Part shown: positions 19,153 to 27,470 of the stretch, piece by piece
How positions within the stretch are numbered: position 1 is the stretch's first letter
How the letters are laid out: every line of letters begins with the position of its first letter
Program-made: the position numbers and the translations under genes
The notes under the pieces: generated by a model
The model's input: only the letters and a program-made list of their open reading frames with translations
Told to the model about the DNA's origin: nothing
The model's database searches: none
Origin: Actinacidiphila yanglinensis
GTDB lineage: Bacteria > Actinomycetota > Actinomycetes > Streptomycetales > Streptomycetaceae
Assembly (NCBI RefSeq): GCF_900107965.1
Contig: NZ_FNVU01000005.1
Location: 434,001-498,000, forward strand
DNA: 64,000 nucleotides
Reading direction: 5' to 3'

Positions 19153-19893
19153 GTGATAACCGAGCCGGAACTGACCGGGGGCTCCGAGGAGTCCGGGCCC
19201 GACGTGATCGGCGACGCCGGCGACCGCCCCCCCGGCCGCCTCGCCCGCCGGCGGCACTGGACCTGGGGCGCCGGCGGGCTCCTGGTCGCCTCCGTGCTGT
19301 GGATGATCGGCCTGCACGTCTACGACGACCACCGGGACACCGGCCCCGACCTGCACGGCTACGCGCTCGGCGCCAGCCCCTGCTCGGACGGCAGCCTCGA
19401 CCCGCTCACCCGGGCCCTCGGGGCCACCGACAGCGAGGCGGTCACTCCCGCCGCCGCCCACCTGGGCCCGGCGCTGGACCAGATCCACTGCACCCTGTCG
19501 GTCGGGTCCCGCACGCCCGGCACCGTCACCAGCAGGTACCAGGTGTTCGTCACGATCGACCTGCACAAGAGCACCGATCCGCGCGCCGAGTTCGACGACC
19601 AGCGCGGCCTGGACACCGGCGACCTCAATCCCGCCGAGGCCGACTCCTCCGTTCCGGGGATCGGCGACGAGGCGTACCTGCTGACCATCAGCTCGCAGAC
19701 CGAGGAACTGCGGGTACGGCACGGCGGCGCCGTCTTCTCCGTCACCCTGACCGGCTTCAACGACATCGCCCCCGATCCGGCCGTGGCGAACTCGCTGCAG
19801 GGCACCCCGCCCAGCCCCGACGACCTGAGCCGGTACCGTTCGGCGCTGGTCGCGTCCATGCGGGACGTGATGGCGGCGCAGCGGCGGCACTGA
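19153..19893 (+). CDS. Hypothetical single-pass membrane protein
   Basis: 246 aa from a GTG with GAGGAG 5 nt upstream. The N-terminus is acidic, then RRRHW precedes one membrane helix (~residues 39-55, GAGGLLVASVLWMIGL). The C-terminal ~190 residues face outside. The outer part has two Cys (SPCSDGSLD and QIHCTLSV) likely joined, and a repeatedly hydrophilic beta-rich pattern (RYQVFVTIDL, GIGDEAYLL, LRVRHGGAVFSVTL). This looks like the DUF3558/lipoprotein-like sensor domains of streptomycetes, but I cannot name the family. No operon partner. Confidence 0.72.
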   Translation: MITEPELTGGSEESGPDVIGDAGDRPPGRLARRRHWTWGAGGLLVASVLWMIGLHVYDDHRDTGPDLHGYALGASPCSDGSLDPLTRALGATDSEAVTPAAAHLGPALDQIHCTLSVGSRTPGTVTSRYQVFVTIDLHKSTDPRAEFDDQRGLDTGDLNPAEADSSVPGIGDEAYLLTISSQTEELRVRHGGAVFSVTLTGFNDIAPDPAVANSLQGTPPSPDDLSRYRSALVASMRDVMAAQRRH

Positions 19894-19954
19894 CCCCGAG
19901 CCCCCTGCGGCGGCCGTGTGAGCTGCGTCCCTTCGCGTGCCGGGGGAGGTGTGC

Positions 19955-20122
19955 TAGCCTGGCAATTGTTGCGGTTGTGGTACCCATGAATTCTGTGTGC
20001 GCCTGACGGGATGTGACCCTCGGGCGCATTTTGTTTTCCGGCCTCCAGATGGGGTTCATTGCAGCGACGCCGAACGCGTGACGTGCGGGTTCGGGAACTG
20101 CACCTATCAGAGGAAGTTAGAC
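19955..20122 (+). promoter_or_regulatory. Structured cspA leader with 6-codon uORF and terminator-like hairpin
   Basis: TAGCCT at 19955-19960 could be the -10. The leader contains a tiny reading frame ATG AAT TCT GTG TGC GCC TGA (19986-20006) whose last codons form the 5' arm of a hairpin (19999-20027) immediately followed by ATTTTGTTTT. A ribosome on the uORF would melt the hairpin. This has the layout of a transcriptional attenuator; a long leader is normal for cold-shock genes. Confidence 0.6.
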
Positions 20123-20326
20123 ATGGCAACCGGTACCGTGAAGTGGTTCAACTCGGAAAAGGGCTTTGGCTTCATCGAGCAGGACGGCGGCGGCGCCGAC
20201 GTCTTCGCCCACTACTCGAACATCGCCACCTCGGGCTTTCGTGAGCTCCAGGAAGGCCAGAAGGTGACCTTCGACGTCACGCAGGGCCAGAAGGGCCCGC
20301 AGGCGGAGAACATCGTCCCCGCCTGA
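20123..20326 (+). CDS. Cold shock protein, CspA family
   Basis: 67 aa and a near-consensus cold-shock domain: [15 protein letters not shown] (RNP1) and DVFAHYSNI (RNP2). It binds single-stranded RNA or DNA as an RNA chaperone. The start has an AGGAAG site 7 nt upstream. It is preceded by a ~160-nt structured leader and followed by a strong terminator. Its downstream neighbours (DEAD-box helicase and fatty-acid desaturase) are also typical cold-response genes. Confidence 0.97.
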   Translation: MATGTVKWFNSEKGFGFIEQDGGGADVFAHYSNIATSGFRELQEGQKVTFDVTQGQKGPQAENIVPA

Positions 20327-20347
20327 TCGCGGACGACGCACCACCTG

Positions 20348-20386
20348 GGGCCGGGTCCCGCTGCAATCGGGCGCGGGGCCCGGCCC
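20348..20386 (+). terminator. Terminator after cspA
   Basis: GGGCCGGGTCCCGC (20348-20361) pairs with GCGGGGCCCGGCCC (20373-20386), 14 bp with one G-U, around an 11-nt loop. It separates cspA from the helicase gene. The rest of the 320-bp gap holds the helicase leader (see 20583). Confidence 0.75.
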
Positions 20387-20582
20387 TCGCCGTACCCGGG
20401 TGCGCTTTTCGAACGGACCACGGAATACCGTGTCCCCCGTTCGCCGCGTACCCGGGGTCCCGGTGCTCCCCAGCGTTCTCCGGGGTCCCCCCCGTGTTCC
20501 ACGCTTTTCCCGCGTCCCCCGCAGTTCACCTTTCGCTGCGGTCCGACTCCTCCGCTGTTCATCTCCGGCTCGTTCTGCGGGT

Positions 20583-20614
20583 CTCCGCCTGATGTCACTT
20601 TGCGGAGTCTTTTT
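20583..20614 (+). promoter_or_regulatory. Terminator-like hairpin in the helicase leader
   Basis: CTCCGC (20583-20588) pairs with GCGGAG (20602-20607), followed by TCTTTTT, 33 nt before the helicase ATG. U runs are rare in this genome, so an intrinsic terminator or attenuator in the leader is likely. No small ORF is seen overlapping it. Confidence 0.5.
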
Positions 20615-20647
20615 CGGCACGCGCCGCCTTCGAGGAAGGCTTCACGC

Positions 20648-22291
20648 ATGCCCGAAAGAAACCGGCAGTCCACATCGGGTGGCCCCGCCCGCCCCCGCCG
20701 CCGCTCCCGTGCTCCCCAGCAGGGTGCCGGCCGTACCGGTGCGCCCCGGGGGTCAGCCCGCGGCGGCGCCCGCCCGGCCGACACCGGCTCCGACGAGCCG
20801 AGCCTGATCGTCACCGGCACGCCCGCCCCGCCGGCCGTCACCACCTTCGCCGAGCTCGACCTGCCGACGCCGCTGTCCGAGGAACTGACCCGGCAGGGCG
20901 TCAGCGTGCCGTTCCCGATCCAGGGCGCCACGCTGCCCAGCTCACTGGCCGGGCGCGACGTCCTCGGCCGCGGGCGCACCGGGTCCGGCAAGACCCTCGC
21001 CTTCGGGCTGGCCATGCTCGCCCGTACCGCCGGCCACCGCGCCGAGCCGCGCCGGCCGCTCGCGCTGGTGCTGGTGCCCACCCGCGAGCTCGCCCAGCAG
21101 GTCACCGACTCCCTGACGCCGTACGCCCGGGCCCTGCACCTGCGGATGGCCACGGTCGTCGGCGGGCTGTCGATCGGCCGCCAGGCCGCGGCGCTGCGCG
21201 GCGGCGCGGAGATCGTCGTCGCCACGCCCGGCCGGCTGCGCGACCTCGTCGAGCGCGGCGACTGCGCGCTCGACCAGGTCGTGATCACCGTGCTCGACGA
21301 GGCCGACCAGATGGCCGACATGGGCTTCCTGCCCCAGGTCACCGCGCTGCTGCGGCAGGTGGTGCCGGGCAGCCAGCGGATGCTCTTCTCCGCGACCCTC
21401 GATCGCAACGTCGACACCCTCGTGCGACGGTTCCTGTCCGACCCGGTGGTGCACGCGGTGGACCCGTCGGCCGGCGCCGTCTCCACCATGGAGCACCACG
21501 TGCTCCACGTGACCGGCGAGGACAAGCGCGACGCCACGGTGCGGATCGCCGCCCGCGACGGACGGGTGCTGCTCTTCCTGGACAGCAAGCGCGCCGTGGA
21601 CCGGCTCGCCAAGACCCTGCTGGCCAGCGGGGTGCGGGCGGCCGCGCTGCACGGCGGGAAGTCCCAGCCGCAGCGCACCCGGACCCTCACCCAGTTCAAG
21701 AGCGGCGAGGTGACCGCCCTGGTGGCCACCAACGTCGCGGCGCGCGGCATCCACATCGACGACCTGGACCTGGTGGTCAACGTCGATCCGCCCGCCGACC
21801 ACAAGGACTACCTGCACCGCGGCGGCCGGACCGCCCGCGCGGGTGCCTCCGGCCGGGTCGTGACGCTGGTGCTGAGCGACCAGCGCCGCGACATGGAGCG
21901 GCTGATGGCCAAGGCCCGGATCACCCCGCACACCGCGAAGGTGCACTCCGCGGACGACGAGCTGGCCCGGATCACCGGTGCCCGGGTGCCCTCCGGGGTG
22001 CCGGTCGTGATCACGGTGCCCACGGCGGAACCGCGTTCCGCCGGCGCCTCCACCGGACGCGGCGGCAGCAGGCGGCGGCCGCGCGGCAGCGGCGCACCCG
22101 CCACGGGCGCGGCCCGGGGCGGCGCGGGCCGCGGCGGCTCCGGCCGCACCGGCGGCGGGACCTCCGCGGGCCGGGGCGGTGGCGGGACCTCCGCCGGCCG
22201 GGGTGGTGGCGGGTCCTCCGCGGGCCGCACCGGCGGCGCCCGCTCCTCCTCCGGCGCGCGCACCGCCCAGCCCCGCCGGCGTGCCGCGTGA
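20648..22291 (+). CDS. DEAD-box ATP-dependent RNA helicase
   Basis: 547 aa. All core motifs are present: Q motif (PFPIQGATLPSSLAGRD), motif I GRTGSGKT, Ia PTRELAQQ, Ib TPGRL, II LDEADQM, III SAT, IV LLFLDSK, V TNVAARGI, VI HRGGRTARAG. The N-terminus (~50 aa) is basic. The C-terminus (~100 aa) is a repetitive Gly/Arg/Ser RGG-like tail for RNA binding. It unwinds RNA, and members of this type (CsdA/RhlE) are induced by cold and help ribosome assembly. ATG 20648 has GAGGAAGG 9 nt upstream. The stop overlaps the desaturase start by 4 nt. Confidence 0.95.
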   Translation: MPERNRQSTSGGPARPRRRSRAPQQGAGRTGAPRGSARGGARPADTGSDEPSLIVTGTPAPPAVTTFAELDLPTPLSEELTRQGVSVPFPIQGATLPSSLAGRDVLGRGRTGSGKTLAFGLAMLARTAGHRAEPRRPLALVLVPTRELAQQVTDSLTPYARALHLRMATVVGGLSIGRQAAALRGGAEIVVATPGRLRDLVERGDCALDQVVITVLDEADQMADMGFLPQVTALLRQVVPGSQRMLFSATLDRNVDTLVRRFLSDPVVHAVDPSAGAVSTMEHHVLHVTGEDKRDATVRIAARDGRVLLFLDSKRAVDRLAKTLLASGVRAAALHGGKSQPQRTRTLTQFKSGEVTALVATNVAARGIHIDDLDLVVNVDPPADHKDYLHRGGRTARAGASGRVVTLVLSDQRRDMERLMAKARITPHTAKVHSADDELARITGARVPSGVPVVITVPTAEPRSAGASTGRGGSRRRPRGSGAPATGAARGGAGRGGSGRTGGGTSAGRGGGGTSAGRGGGGSSAGRTGGARSSSGARTAQPRRRAA

Positions 22292-23355
22292 ACCCCACGT
22301 CCGACACGGCCGCGACGGCCGTCTCGGTACCGCCCGTCGAGGCGGCTGCCTGCGACAGCAGCGACTTCTCCGTGCTGGTCCGGCGGATCACCGACTCCGG
22401 ACTGATGCGGCGCCGGCCCGGCTACTACGTGGCCAGGATCGGCGGGGTCGCCGTGCTGTACGCGGCCGCGTGGACGGTGTTCGCGCTGCTCGGCCCCACC
22501 TGGTGGCAGCTCGCCGTCGCGGTCGTGCTCGGGGTGCTCTTCTCCCAGATCGCGCTGGTCGCCCATGACATAGCGCACCGCCAGGTGTTCCGGCTGCGTC
22601 GGCCCAGCGAGACCGCCGGGCGGATAGCGGGCAACCTGTGCGTGGGCATGAGCTACGGCTGGTGGCAGGACAAGCACACCCGCCACCACGCCAATCCCAA
22701 CCACGAGGAACTGGACCCGGACGTCAGTCCCGACATCCTGGTCTGGTCGCAGGGCCAGGCCCGCAACGCCCGCGGCGTCGCGCGCTGGATCGGCGGACGC
22801 CAGGCGTACTGGTTCTTCCCGCTGCTCACCCTCGAGGGCATGAACCTGCACGTGGCCGGGGTCCGGGCGCTGTTCGGGCCCGCGTACAAGCAGCGCACCC
22901 TGGAGGCGGTGCTGCTCGGCGCCCACATCGTCGCCTACATCACCGCGCTGCTGCTGATCCTCCCGCCCCTCCAGGCCCTGGCGTTCGTCGCCGTCCACCA
23001 GGCGGTGTTCGGCGTCTACATGGGCTGCACGTTCGCGCCCAACCACAAGGGCATGCCGACCCTGACCGGCAAGGACCGCCCGGACTTCCTGCGCCGCCAG
23101 GTGCTCACCTCGCGCAACGTGCGCGGCGGGATGCTGATCGATGTCGTGCTCGGCGGGCTGAACTACCAGATCGAGCACCACCTCTTCCCGAGCATGCCCA
23201 CACCCCATCTGCGCCGCGCCCAGCCGATCGTGCGGGCGTACTGTGCGGAACTGGGCATCCCCTACGCCGAGAGCGGGCTCCTGGCCTCCTACGCCCAGGC
23301 CCTGCGCCACCTGCACCACGTCGGCGCGCCGCTGCGCTCCGCCGCCACCGTCTGA
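22288..23355 (+). CDS. Acyl-lipid fatty acid desaturase (front-end type)
   Basis: 355 aa integral membrane di-iron enzyme. The three histidine boxes are complete: HDIAH, HTRHH and QIEHH (in NYQIEHHLFPSMP). The Gln in the third box is typical of the delta-5/delta-6 and acyl-lipid group. About four membrane helices lie at residues ~45-65, 70-90 and 200-240. It starts at a GTG overlapping the helicase stop. Desaturation raises membrane fluidity, which fits coupling with cold-shock genes. Electron donor not in the window. Confidence 0.93.
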   Translation: MNPTSDTAATAVSVPPVEAAACDSSDFSVLVRRITDSGLMRRRPGYYVARIGGVAVLYAAAWTVFALLGPTWWQLAVAVVLGVLFSQIALVAHDIAHRQVFRLRRPSETAGRIAGNLCVGMSYGWWQDKHTRHHANPNHEELDPDVSPDILVWSQGQARNARGVARWIGGRQAYWFFPLLTLEGMNLHVAGVRALFGPAYKQRTLEAVLLGAHIVAYITALLLILPPLQALAFVAVHQAVFGVYMGCTFAPNHKGMPTLTGKDRPDFLRRQVLTSRNVRGGMLIDVVLGGLNYQIEHHLFPSMPTPHLRRAQPIVRAYCAELGIPYAESGLLASYAQALRHLHHVGAPLRSAATV

Positions 23356-23386
23356 CCTTCCCCGTCCTCTCACCCCCTGTCGAGGC

Positions 23387-23632
23387 ATGATGCGTGTCAC
23401 CATCGCCCGCCGTCACTTCTACTTCCACCCGGCCGAGGTCGAGAAGGCGATGAACGGCGTCGCCCCCGAACCCGTCACCGGCGGTTCGGTCGACATCGGC
23501 GGGGTCCGCTACCCGCTCATGCAGGTCGGCGCGGTCATCACCCGCCAGGACCGGCGGGACTTCAACGCCGGCGAGGTGCAGCGGGCCATGCAGGCGCTCG
23601 GCTTCCCCCTGCACGCCGCGACCAGCCAGTAG
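23387..23632 (+). CDS. Small conserved-looking protein of unknown function
   Basis: 81 aa (or 80 from the second ATG at 23390, which has better spacing from CGAGG). The sequence MRVTIARRHFYFHPAEVEKAMNGVAPEPVTGGSVDIGGVRYPLMQVGAVITRQDRRDFNAGEVQRAMQALGF shows two similar half-motifs, FHPAEVEKAM and FNAGEVQRAM. This suggests an internal duplication of a helix. No known domain recognised. It lies 31 bp after the desaturase and is probably the last gene of the cold-response operon. Confidence 0.72.
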   Translation: MMRVTIARRHFYFHPAEVEKAMNGVAPEPVTGGSVDIGGVRYPLMQVGAVITRQDRRDFNAGEVQRAMQALGFPLHAATSQ

Positions 23633-23773
23633 GCCCCTCCCGACCGTCCCCCGCCGTTCGCCGGCGGGGGACGCGGCACGGCTGGGCGGCAAAGGTGCCG
23701 GGTGCTGTTCCCGGCGCCGCTGGATAATGCCCGGCAGGCGTACTCCGCAGAGATCCGCAGAGAGGTGGATGCC

Positions 23774-24862
23774 GTGGTGCAGCAGGTTCGGGGTGTGGTG
23801 GCGCGGGACAAGGGCGGGGCGGTGGCGGTCGAGACGATCGTCGTGCCCGACCCGGGACCGGGCGAGGCGGTGGTCGCGGTGCAGGCGTGCGGGGTGTGCC
23901 ACACGGACCTGCACTACCGGGAGGGCGGCATCGGCGACGACTTCCCGTACCTGCTCGGACACGAGGCGGCCGGCGTGGTCGAGGCGGTGGGCCCGGGAGT
24001 GACCGAGGTCGAGCCCGGCGACTTCGTGGTGCTGAACTGGCGTGCGGTGTGCGGGCGTTGCCGTGCCTGCCGGCGCGGGCGGCCCTGGTACTGCTTCGAC
24101 ACGCACAACGCCCGGCAGAAGATGACGCTGCTGGACGGCACGGAGCTGTCGCCCGCACTGGGCATCGGCGCGTTCGCCGAGAAGACGCTGGTCGCCGCGG
24201 GGCAGTGCACCAAGGTCGACCCGGCGGCGTCACCCGCCGCAGCGGGCCTGCTCGGCTGCGGCGTGATGGCCGGGCTCGGCGCGGCCCTGAACACCGGGAA
24301 CGTGGGCCGGGGCGACTCGGTCGCGGTCATCGGCTGCGGCGGCGTCGGCAACGCGGCCGTGGTCGGCGCCCGGCTGGCGGGCGCCGCGCGGATCATCGCG
24401 GTGGACGTCGACGACCGCAAGCTCGCCACCGCGCACCGGCTGGGTGCCACGCACACCGTCAACTCCCGTACGGACGAGCCGGTCGAGGCGATCCGCGAGC
24501 TGACCGGCGGCTTCGGCGCCGACGTGGTCATCGAGGCGGTCGGCCGCCCCGAGACGTACCAGCAGGCCTTCTACGCGCGGGACCTGGCCGGGACCGTGGT
24601 GCTGGTCGGCGTGCCCACCCCGGAGATGAAGCTCGAACTGCCGCTGCTGGACGTGTTCGGCCGTGGCGGCGCGCTGAAGTCGTCGTGGTACGGCGACTGC
24701 CTGCCGTCCCGCGACTTCCCGATGCTGATCGACCTCTACCTGCAAGGCCGCCTGGACCTGGACGCGTTCGTCACCGAGACCATCGAACTCACCGACGTGG
24801 AGCAGGCGTTCGCGCGGATGCGGGACGGCGACGTGCTGCGCTCGGTGGTCGTGCTCGAATAG
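23774..24862 (+). CDS. mscR: S-(hydroxymethyl)mycothiol dehydrogenase
   Basis: 362 aa zinc alcohol dehydrogenase that oxidises the mycothiol adduct of formaldehyde with NAD+, and probably also reduces S-nitrosomycothiol. It shows [13 protein letters not shown] and GHEAAGVVE (catalytic Zn ligands), the structural-zinc cysteines in [15 protein letters not shown], a Rossmann GCGGVGNAA, and the subfamily stretch [29 protein letters not shown]. The GTG at 23774 (AGAGG 8 nt upstream) gives the usual N-terminus; an upstream in-frame start at 23702 would add an atypical leader. The thioesterase-like partner often found next to mscR is absent. Confidence 0.93.
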   Translation: MVQQVRGVVARDKGGAVAVETIVVPDPGPGEAVVAVQACGVCHTDLHYREGGIGDDFPYLLGHEAAGVVEAVGPGVTEVEPGDFVVLNWRAVCGRCRACRRGRPWYCFDTHNARQKMTLLDGTELSPALGIGAFAEKTLVAAGQCTKVDPAASPAAAGLLGCGVMAGLGAALNTGNVGRGDSVAVIGCGGVGNAAVVGARLAGAARIIAVDVDDRKLATAHRLGATHTVNSRTDEPVEAIRELTGGFGADVVIEAVGRPETYQQAFYARDLAGTVVLVGVPTPEMKLELPLLDVFGRGGALKSSWYGDCLPSRDFPMLIDLYLQGRLDLDAFVTETIELTDVEQAFARMRDGDVLRSVVVLE

Positions 24863-24883
24863 GGCCGCAGGCCTTCCGCCACC

Positions 24884-24923
24884 CGCCGGCCCCGTTGCGA
24901 CATCCGTCGGAACGGGGCCGGCG
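24884..24923. terminator. Bidirectional terminator between two dehydrogenase genes
   Basis: A perfect 13-bp stem: CGCCGGCCCCGTT (24884-24896) with AACGGGGCCGGCG (24911-24923), 14-nt loop. It serves both convergent genes. Confidence 0.8.
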
Positions 24924-24960
24924 CGGTGAACCGTCCGTCGTCGGTCGTACGGTCGGGCGG

Positions 24961-26106
24961 TCAGGCGGCGAGTGCGGGGTGCAGCACCACCTTCGTGAAG
25001 CCCTCCACCCGCATGTCGAACTTCTCGTACGCCATCGGCGCCTGCTCCAGCGGGAGTTCGTGGCTGACGACCAGGCTGGGCCGGGCCCGCCCGGCGGTGA
25101 TCAGGTCGCGCAGCCGGCGGTTGTAGCGCTTGACGTCGCACTGCCCGGTGCCCATCCGCAGGCCCTTCTCGAACATCTTGCCGATCGGGACGAGCAGCCG
25201 GCCGTGCCGCGCGTCCTCGTCGGACGCGCCGGGGTCGGAGGGCACGTAGAGGCCCGGGACGCCGATCGCGCCGGTCGGGCGGACGGTGTCGACCAGGGCG
25301 TTGAGCACGGTCCCGGGCTCCTCGTTGCCCGCGTCGTGCGCCTGTGCCTGGTAGCCGACCGCGTCGATGCCCTTGTCGGTGCCCTCGCCCTCGGTGAGGT
25401 CGCGGATCTGCTCGACCGGGTCGCCTTCGGTGTAGTCGACCGCCGTCGCGCCGACGCACTCGGCCTTCGCCAGCCGCTCGGGCACCCGGTCGACCACGAA
25501 GACCCGGGACGCGCCGCGCAGCAGTGCGGAGTAGCCGGCCATCAGCCCCACCGGCCCCGCGCCGTAGACCGCGACCGAGTCGCCGGGGGCGACGTCGGCC
25601 AGCTCGCAGCCGTGGAAGCCGGTCGGGAAGATGTCGGCGAGCAGCACGAAGTCGGTCTCGAACTGGTCGCCCGGCGGCAGCTTCAGGCAGTTGAAGTCGG
25701 CGAACGGCACCCGCAGGCGTTCGGCCTGGCCGCCGGGGTACGGGCCCATCGCCACGTAGCCGTACGCGCCGCCGGCGAAGCCCGGGTTCACCGTGAGGCA
25801 GAAGGCGGTGCGGCCGGCCACGCAGTTCCTGCAGAACCCGCAGGCCACGTTGAAGGGCATGACCACGCGGTCGCCGACCGCCAGGGACGTCACGCCCGCG
25901 CCGACCGCCTCGACGACGCCCAGGTTCTCGTGGCCGAAGACGATGCCGGACTCGGCCGCGGTGCGCCCCTCGTACATGTGCAGGTCGGATCCGCAGATCG
26001 CGGACGACGTGATGTGGACGATCACGTCGGCGGGATGCTCGATGACCGGGTCGTCGACCTCGGTGACCGCGACGGAGAAGGGTTTCTCGTAGACGACAGC
26101 CTTCAT
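24961..26106 (-). CDS. Zinc alcohol dehydrogenase, glutathione-independent formaldehyde dehydrogenase group
   Basis: 381 aa. Motifs: ICGSDLHMYEGRT, GHENLGVVE, the structural zinc cluster CGFCRNCVAGRTAFC, a long insertion (NPGFAGGAYGYVAMGPYPGGQAERLRV) and VYGAGPVGLMAGYSA for NAD binding. The insertion is typical of Pseudomonas putida formaldehyde dehydrogenase (FdhA) and its relatives, which oxidise or dismutate aldehydes without a thiol cofactor. The ATG at 26106 has GGAGGTGG upstream. It is tail-to-tail with mscR, giving a two-route formaldehyde detoxification locus. Confidence 0.88.
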   Translation of the reverse strand: MKAVVYEKPFSVAVTEVDDPVIEHPADVIVHITSSAICGSDLHMYEGRTAAESGIVFGHENLGVVEAVGAGVTSLAVGDRVVMPFNVACGFCRNCVAGRTAFCLTVNPGFAGGAYGYVAMGPYPGGQAERLRVPFADFNCLKLPPGDQFETDFVLLADIFPTGFHGCELADVAPGDSVAVYGAGPVGLMAGYSALLRGASRVFVVDRVPERLAKAECVGATAVDYTEGDPVEQIRDLTEGEGTDKGIDAVGYQAQAHDAGNEEPGTVLNALVDTVRPTGAIGVPGLYVPSDPGASDEDARHGRLLVPIGKMFEKGLRMGTGQCDVKRYNRRLRDLITAGRARPSLVVSHELPLEQAPMAYEKFDMRVEGFTKVVLHPALAA

Positions 26107-26295
26107 GTTCACCACCTCCGTGGTCCTTCCAGCGAACACCCGCGGGCGAGGAGGCTCAAGGCGGCGGCGCACGCGCAGCGTGAGGCGGCGGGCACGGAAC
26201 CCCTCCGGCGCCCCGTCGCGGCCGGGCGCCGAGGGGGTACCGGGGCGGCGCGGCGGTGCCAGACTGGCGGGAGGGAGCCACACGAGGGGGCGGCG

Positions 26296-27042
26296 ATGGG
26301 GATCTACACCGACCGGGTCCTGCCGCGGCTGATCGACGCGGCCTGCGGGTCGCGGCAGGCCGCGGTGCTGCGCCGCCGGGTCTGCGCGGAGCTGGCCGGG
26401 ACCGTGGTGGAGATCGGCTTCGGCTCGGGGCTCAACGTGCCCTTCTACCCGCCCGGCGTGACGCGGGTCGACGCCGTCGAGCCCTCCGACAGCGGCTGGC
26501 GGCTCGCCCGCTCCCGGCTGTCGGTCTCGGCCGTACCGGTGCTGCGGTCGGGTCTGGACGGCCAGGCGCTGCCGTTCGCCGACGCGACCTTCGACGCGGC
26601 CGTCTCCACCTGGACGCTGTGCACGATCCCGGACCCCGACGCGGCGCTGCGCGAGGTGCGGCGCGTGCTGCGCCCCGGCGGCGTGCTGCGGTTCGCCGAG
26701 CACGGCCTGGCCCCCGACGAGGACGTACGGCGCTGGCAGCGGCGGCTCGAGCCCCTCCAGCGGCGCGTGGCCGGCGGCTGCCGGCTCACCCGGCCGATCC
26801 CTGACCTGCTCACCGGCGCGGGCTTCACGCTCGCCGAGCTGGACGTCTTCTACGAGGAGGGGACGCCGCGCTTCGTCGGCGCGATGTCGCTGGGCGTGGC
26901 CGTGGCGCCGTCCGGATCGGACAGACAGGAGTCACCCTCGGTGAAGGCGGAGCGCGCGTCGGCCACGCAGGGCTCGGCATCGGCGACGCAGGACTCGGCG
27001 TCCGTGACGCAGGACCCGTCGGCGGAGGATTCGCCGAGCTGA
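26296..27042 (+). CDS. Class I SAM-dependent methyltransferase with repetitive tail
   Basis: 248 aa. Methyltransferase motif I is VVEIGFGSGLNVPFY; then VDAVEPSD, LPFADATFDAAVSTWTLCTIPD and RVLRPGGVLRFAEHG, the UbiE/Methyltransf_11 pattern. Substrate unknown. Residues beyond ~208 are a low-complexity tail with three repeats like SATQGSA/SATQDSA/SVTQDPS. This tail is encoded by a 21-bp tandem repeat and overlaps the 3' end of the convergent MarR gene by 193 bp. The catalytic domain ends before the tail. Confidence 0.85.
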   Translation: MGIYTDRVLPRLIDAACGSRQAAVLRRRVCAELAGTVVEIGFGSGLNVPFYPPGVTRVDAVEPSDSGWRLARSRLSVSAVPVLRSGLDGQALPFADATFDAAVSTWTLCTIPDPDAALREVRRVLRPGGVLRFAEHGLAPDEDVRRWQRRLEPLQRRVAGGCRLTRPIPDLLTGAGFTLAELDVFYEEGTPRFVGAMSLGVAVAPSGSDRQESPSVKAERASATQGSASATQDSASVTQDPSAEDSPS

Positions 27043-27470
27043 GCGCAGGCGGCGGTCCGCAGCAGTTCGTACAGCGTCTCGCGCTGCGCCTCGTCGAGGA
27101 CACCCAGGACGTCGTCCTCGGCGCCGGAGAGCGCGAACTCGGCGTCGGCCAGCCGCTGGGCGCCTGCGTCGGTGAGGCGGACCACGTGGCGGCGCCGGTC
27201 CTCCGGTGAGCGGTGCCGCTCGACCAGGCCGTCGGCTTCGAGTTCGTTGAGCAGCCCCACGACGTTGGCGCGGTCCAGCGTGAGGGTCGCGGACAGGGCC
27301 TGCTGGGTGCTGCCGTGCCGGTCCCGCAGCACGGTGAGCGCCAGCAGGTGGCGCGGCCGCAGGCCCAGCTGGGCCAGGGCGGACTCCCCGCGCAGCCGCA
27401 TGCGCCGCGCGAGCTGGTCGAGGAGCGCTCCGGACCGCCTCGGGGACTGGTTCCGCACGGGCAGGGCCAT
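26850..27470 (-). CDS. MarR-family transcriptional regulator with extended tail
   Basis: 206 aa from the ATG at 27470; an upstream in-frame TTG is less likely. The winged HTH is clear: LGLRPRHLLALTVLRDRHGSTQQALSATLTLDRANVVGLLNELEADGLVERHRSPEDRRRHVVRLTDAG. MarR proteins are usually ~145 aa. Here about 55 extra residues follow (SCVTDAESCVADAEPCVADA and so on), translated from the minus strand of the tandem repeat that also forms the methyltransferase tail. It is divergent from the azoreductase gene 84 bp away, the classic arrangement for redox- or quinone-sensing MarR control. Confidence 0.85.
   Translation of the reverse strand: MALPVRNQSPRRSGALLDQLARRMRLRGESALAQLGLRPRHLLALTVLRDRHGSTQQALSATLTLDRANVVGLLNELEADGLVERHRSPEDRRRHVVRLTDAGAQRLADAEFALSGAEDDVLGVLDEAQRETLYELLRTAACAQLGESSADGSCVTDAESCVADAEPCVADARSAFTEGDSCLSDPDGATATPSDIAPTKRGVPSS
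26956..27018. repeat. 21-bp tandem repeat, three copies, coding on both strands
   Basis: Units 26956-26976, 26977-26997 and 26998-27018 differ at a few positions around GCGTCGGCCACGCAGGGCTCG. The + strand encodes an (A/S)SATQ(G/D)S-type repeat and the - strand an SCVADAE-type repeat, both open. Confidence 0.8.

Noticed and set aside
23887-26295. Plus-strand extension of the methyltransferase frame upstream of 26296
   Set aside because: It runs through mscR in another frame and antisense to the FdhA-type gene; the methyltransferase fold begins at 26296.
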